DNA of 64,000 bases. It comes from Novosphingobium sp. RL4. Lineage in GTDB: Bacteria; Pseudomonadota; Alphaproteobacteria; Sphingomonadales; Sphingomonadaceae. Each line of letters starts with the position of its first letter. Positions within the stretch are counted from its first letter, which is position 1. The notes beneath the pieces were generated by a model, which worked only from the letters and a program-made list of their open reading frames with translations, made no database searches and was not told where the DNA came from. This document shows positions 62,214-64,000 of the stretch, piece after piece. A program made the position numbers and the translations under genes. The stretch lies in contig NZ_CP141944.1 in the NCBI RefSeq assembly GCF_035658495.1, positions 1,266,001 through 1,330,000 of the forward strand, given 5' to 3'.

Positions 62214-63158
62214 CTGGACAATATCACTCACAGCCTTGTCGGCTGGGCGCTGGCGGAGACCGGTCTCATGCGGCGGAGCCGCAAGGGGCTGGCGGCCTGC
62301 GTGCTGGCGGCGAACATGCCGGATATCGACGTATTCTTCGGCTGGTCTTCCTGGGCACCGCTGGCGATGCACCGGGGCTTCACTCATGGCCTCGTCGGCG
62401 GCGTGCTGCTCATGCCGCCTCTGCTCGCGGCGCTGCTCTGGCTGTTCGACCGCTGGCAGGCGAAGCGCGGCAAGGTGTTCGCACGCGGGCCTCGGATGCA
62501 CTTCGGCTGGCTGGTGACACTATGCTACCTCGGCGCGCTGACCCATCCCCTGCTGGACCTCCAGAACGTCTATGCGGTCCAGTTGTTCTCGCCGATGAGC
62601 GGGGCGTGGTTCCATACCGACGGGCTGTTCATCATCGACCCGTGGGTCTGGATCGTGCTGGGGCTGGGCATCTGGCGCAGAAGGCGATCCGGCAGCGCCG
62701 TGCCCGCGATTGCCTCGCTGCTGGTCGTCCTGGCCTATATCGCCGCGAACATCGGCATCGCCCGGCTGGCCTATGAGGCGCCCGGTGTCAGGGCGGATCG
62801 GATATTCGCCGGGCCGGAGCCGCTGGCGTTCTGGCGCCGCGAAGTGATCTGGCGGGAGGGCGGCATGATCGGGAAAGGCAGATACGACCTGTTGCGCAAG
62901 GCGGACGCCCTGATTTCGCGCGAACCGTTGCGGCCGGACAACATGGCCGATCCGCTGGTTCGCCGCGCTGCCGCGGCGAATCTCGAGGTCGCGCGGTTTC
63001 TGGCATGGTCGAACCTGCCGATGGCCGGGATCGAGCGACGGGGCTGCACCGCCCGCGTGACCTTCCGCGACGCGCGTTTCGAGGGGCCGCGTTTCGAGAA
63101 CAGTTTCTCCGCCTCGGCGGAAGTTCCTACGGACGGTCCCGGTTGTCCGGGTCGGTGA
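62214..63158 (+). CDS. YdjM/DUF457-type membrane metal-dependent hydrolase, probable CTG start
   Basis: 314 residues if started at CTG 62214 (GAGG ten bases upstream). This keeps the family N-terminus 'DNITHSLVGWALAE', whose histidine is conserved; the first ATG (62268) would remove it, and between the stop at 62187-62189 and 62268 I see no ATG, GTG or TTG in frame. Further motifs: 'ANMPDIDVFFG', 'MHRGFTHGLVGGVLL', 'GALTHPLLDLQNVYAV'; four or five membrane helices in the first 180 residues, soluble tail after. Enzyme activity of the family is not established. 24 bases after korB. Confidence 0.8.
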   Translation: MDNITHSLVGWALAETGLMRRSRKGLAACVLAANMPDIDVFFGWSSWAPLAMHRGFTHGLVGGVLLMPPLLAALLWLFDRWQAKRGKVFARGPRMHFGWLVTLCYLGALTHPLLDLQNVYAVQLFSPMSGAWFHTDGLFIIDPWVWIVLGLGIWRRRRSGSAVPAIASLLVVLAYIAANIGIARLAYEAPGVRADRIFAGPEPLAFWRREVIWREGGMIGKGRYDLLRKADALISREPLRPDNMADPLVRRAAAANLEVARFLAWSNLPMAGIERRGCTARVTFRDARFEGPRFENSFSASAEVPTDGPGCPGR

Positions 63159-63855
63159 ACTCGTCCGCGGCGTGAACCATGGTCTGCGCGGGATGGTAGA
63201 GCAGGGCGCTGGCAAGGAACGACCAGCCCGCTCCGCCCAGCCAGCCCGCCATGACGTCGCTCGGCCAGTGGACGCCCAGCCAGACGCGGCTCCATGCAAC
63301 GGCAAGGCTGAGCGCCATGGCCGCGGCAACCAGCGTATGGCGAACGCTTGCACGGGGGCTCAGCGCTGCGAAGGCGAGAGCCAGGGCGATGTAGGTGGAG
63401 GCGGCGTTGAAGCTGTGCCCGCTCGGGAAGCTGGCGCCGCCCGCTTCGGTGAGACGAAGCAGGATTTCGGGGCGCGGGCGGCCGAACAGTGCCTTGAACC
63501 CGATGTTGACGAGGCTGGCGCTCAGCACCGTCAGCGCCAGCAGCACCGCCTCGCGGCGGCAGCGCAGCCAGAACAGGGCGACGACCGCGCAGATCGTGTA
63601 GAGCTTGAGCTGGAGAAAGCCGCCCATCGCGGTCAGGTCGCGAACCCATTCCAGCAGCCATGTGGGGCCGAGCGGCCTCAGGTCCTCGGTGCGCCAGAAC
63701 AGCAGGCCGATCCGGTCGAACTGCGCGGTTCGGCCGGTCGGCACGGCCCAGGCGAACAGGGCAAAGGTGGACCAGCAGGCAAGCGCCGCGATCAGCGCCT
63801 TGCGCGGGTCGATCCGGTGACGCGGAGCGATCGTTCTTTCGGAAGACAGGGTCAT
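63127..63855 (-). CDS. PAP2-family membrane phosphatase
   Basis: 242 residues, six membrane segments. The three phosphatase motifs are present: 'KALFGRPRP', 'ASFPSGHSFNA', 'SRVWLGVHWPSDV'. Such enzymes dephosphorylate undecaprenyl pyrophosphate, phosphatidylglycerol-P or phosphatidic acid at the periplasmic face. Its 3' end overlaps the hydrolase gene by 32 bases (tail to tail). Start lies 17 bases from the divergent photolyase start. Confidence 0.9.
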   Translation of the reverse strand: MTLSSERTIAPRHRIDPRKALIAALACWSTFALFAWAVPTGRTAQFDRIGLLFWRTEDLRPLGPTWLLEWVRDLTAMGGFLQLKLYTICAVVALFWLRCRREAVLLALTVLSASLVNIGFKALFGRPRPEILLRLTEAGGASFPSGHSFNAASTYIALALAFAALSPRASVRHTLVAAAMALSLAVAWSRVWLGVHWPSDVMAGWLGGAGWSFLASALLYHPAQTMVHAADEFTDPDNRDRP

Positions 63856-63872
63856 TGGCCTAGGGAACGCCC

Positions 63873-64000
63873 ATGAGTGATACGCGTTCCGGCTCCATGA
63901 AATCCCCCGTCATCGTCTGGCTGCGGCGCGACCTGCGCCTCTCGGACCAGCCTGCCATCGCCGAAGCCGCCAGCCAAGGGGCCGTTATCCCGGTCTACGT
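63873..64000 (+). CDS. Deoxyribodipyrimidine photolyase (partial, N-terminus only)
   Basis: Open frame of 42 complete codons from ATG 63873 running off the right edge. 'SPVIVWLRRDLRLSDQPAI' and 'AVIPVYV' match the antenna-binding N-terminal domain of photolyases (PhrB type), which repair pyrimidine dimers with light. The FAD domain is outside the window. The divergent PAP2 gene starts 17 bases away. Confidence 0.85.
   Translation, partial: MSDTRSGSMKSPVIVWLRRDLRLSDQPAIAEAASQGAVIPVY

Overview
The window looks like chromosomal DNA from a GC-rich alphaproteobacterium of the order Sphingomonadales, probably Novosphingobium or a close relative. This is inferred from the protein sequences, the gene order around the ribosomal operons, an RsmB/GuaB/M28 neighbourhood typical of sphingomonads, a SciP (DUF1153) homologue, and secreted proteins with the 'TIVVC...QRVP' signature. 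No database search was run. I see no rRNA, tRNA, insertion sequence, prophage or CRISPR array.

Layout. (1) 1-9734: an exopolysaccharide cluster. It holds a chain-length determinant (cut by the window edge), a GT4 glycosyltransferase, a Wzx-type flippase and a Wzy/O-antigen-ligase-type protein on the minus strand, with ATGA overlaps among the last three. Next come a pectate-lyase-like enzyme and a second GT4 glycosyltransferase on the plus strand. They converge, at a very long hairpin, with a minus-strand outer-membrane barrel and a Wza-type export lipoprotein. (2) 10154-13800: a cold-shock gene, infA, several small conserved or unknown proteins, and a lower-GC patch with two unknown genes. 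(3) 14417-36908: the str, S10, spc and alpha ribosomal-protein operons, nearly in the classical order. They are interrupted by three non-ribosomal genes: a secreted protein between tuf and rpsJ, an ankyrin/TonB-C lipoprotein between rpmD and rplO, and diacylglycerol kinase between rpoA and rplQ. Clear hairpin terminators lie at or near the operon boundaries.

(4) 37012-48805: prolyl oligopeptidase, TRIC-type channel, cytochrome P450, ligA, sciP with a CtrA-box-bearing promoter region, prmA, a subclass-B3-like metallo-beta-lactamase, and sdhCDA without an adjacent sdhB. (5) 48956-64000: HdeD-like membrane protein, a BlaI/BlaR1-type pair with a near-perfect operator dyad, three secreted or membrane peptidases and unknowns, guaB, an RsmB-type rRNA methyltransferase, a TPR protein, rppH, korAB, a YdjM-type membrane hydrolase that seems to start at CTG, a PAP2 phosphatase, and the start of a photolyase gene that runs off the window.

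Most of the window is housekeeping. The items most worth a second look are the arginine at position 88 of ribosomal protein S12, where streptomycin-sensitive species carry lysine; the cargo genes inside the ribosomal operons; a string of hairpins in the 353-base rpsJ-rplC spacer; the CtrA/GANTC/hairpin arrangement before sciP; the BlaI operator with a BlaR1 homologue lacking a penicillin-binding sensor; and an EPS cluster that encodes its own apparent polysaccharide lyase.
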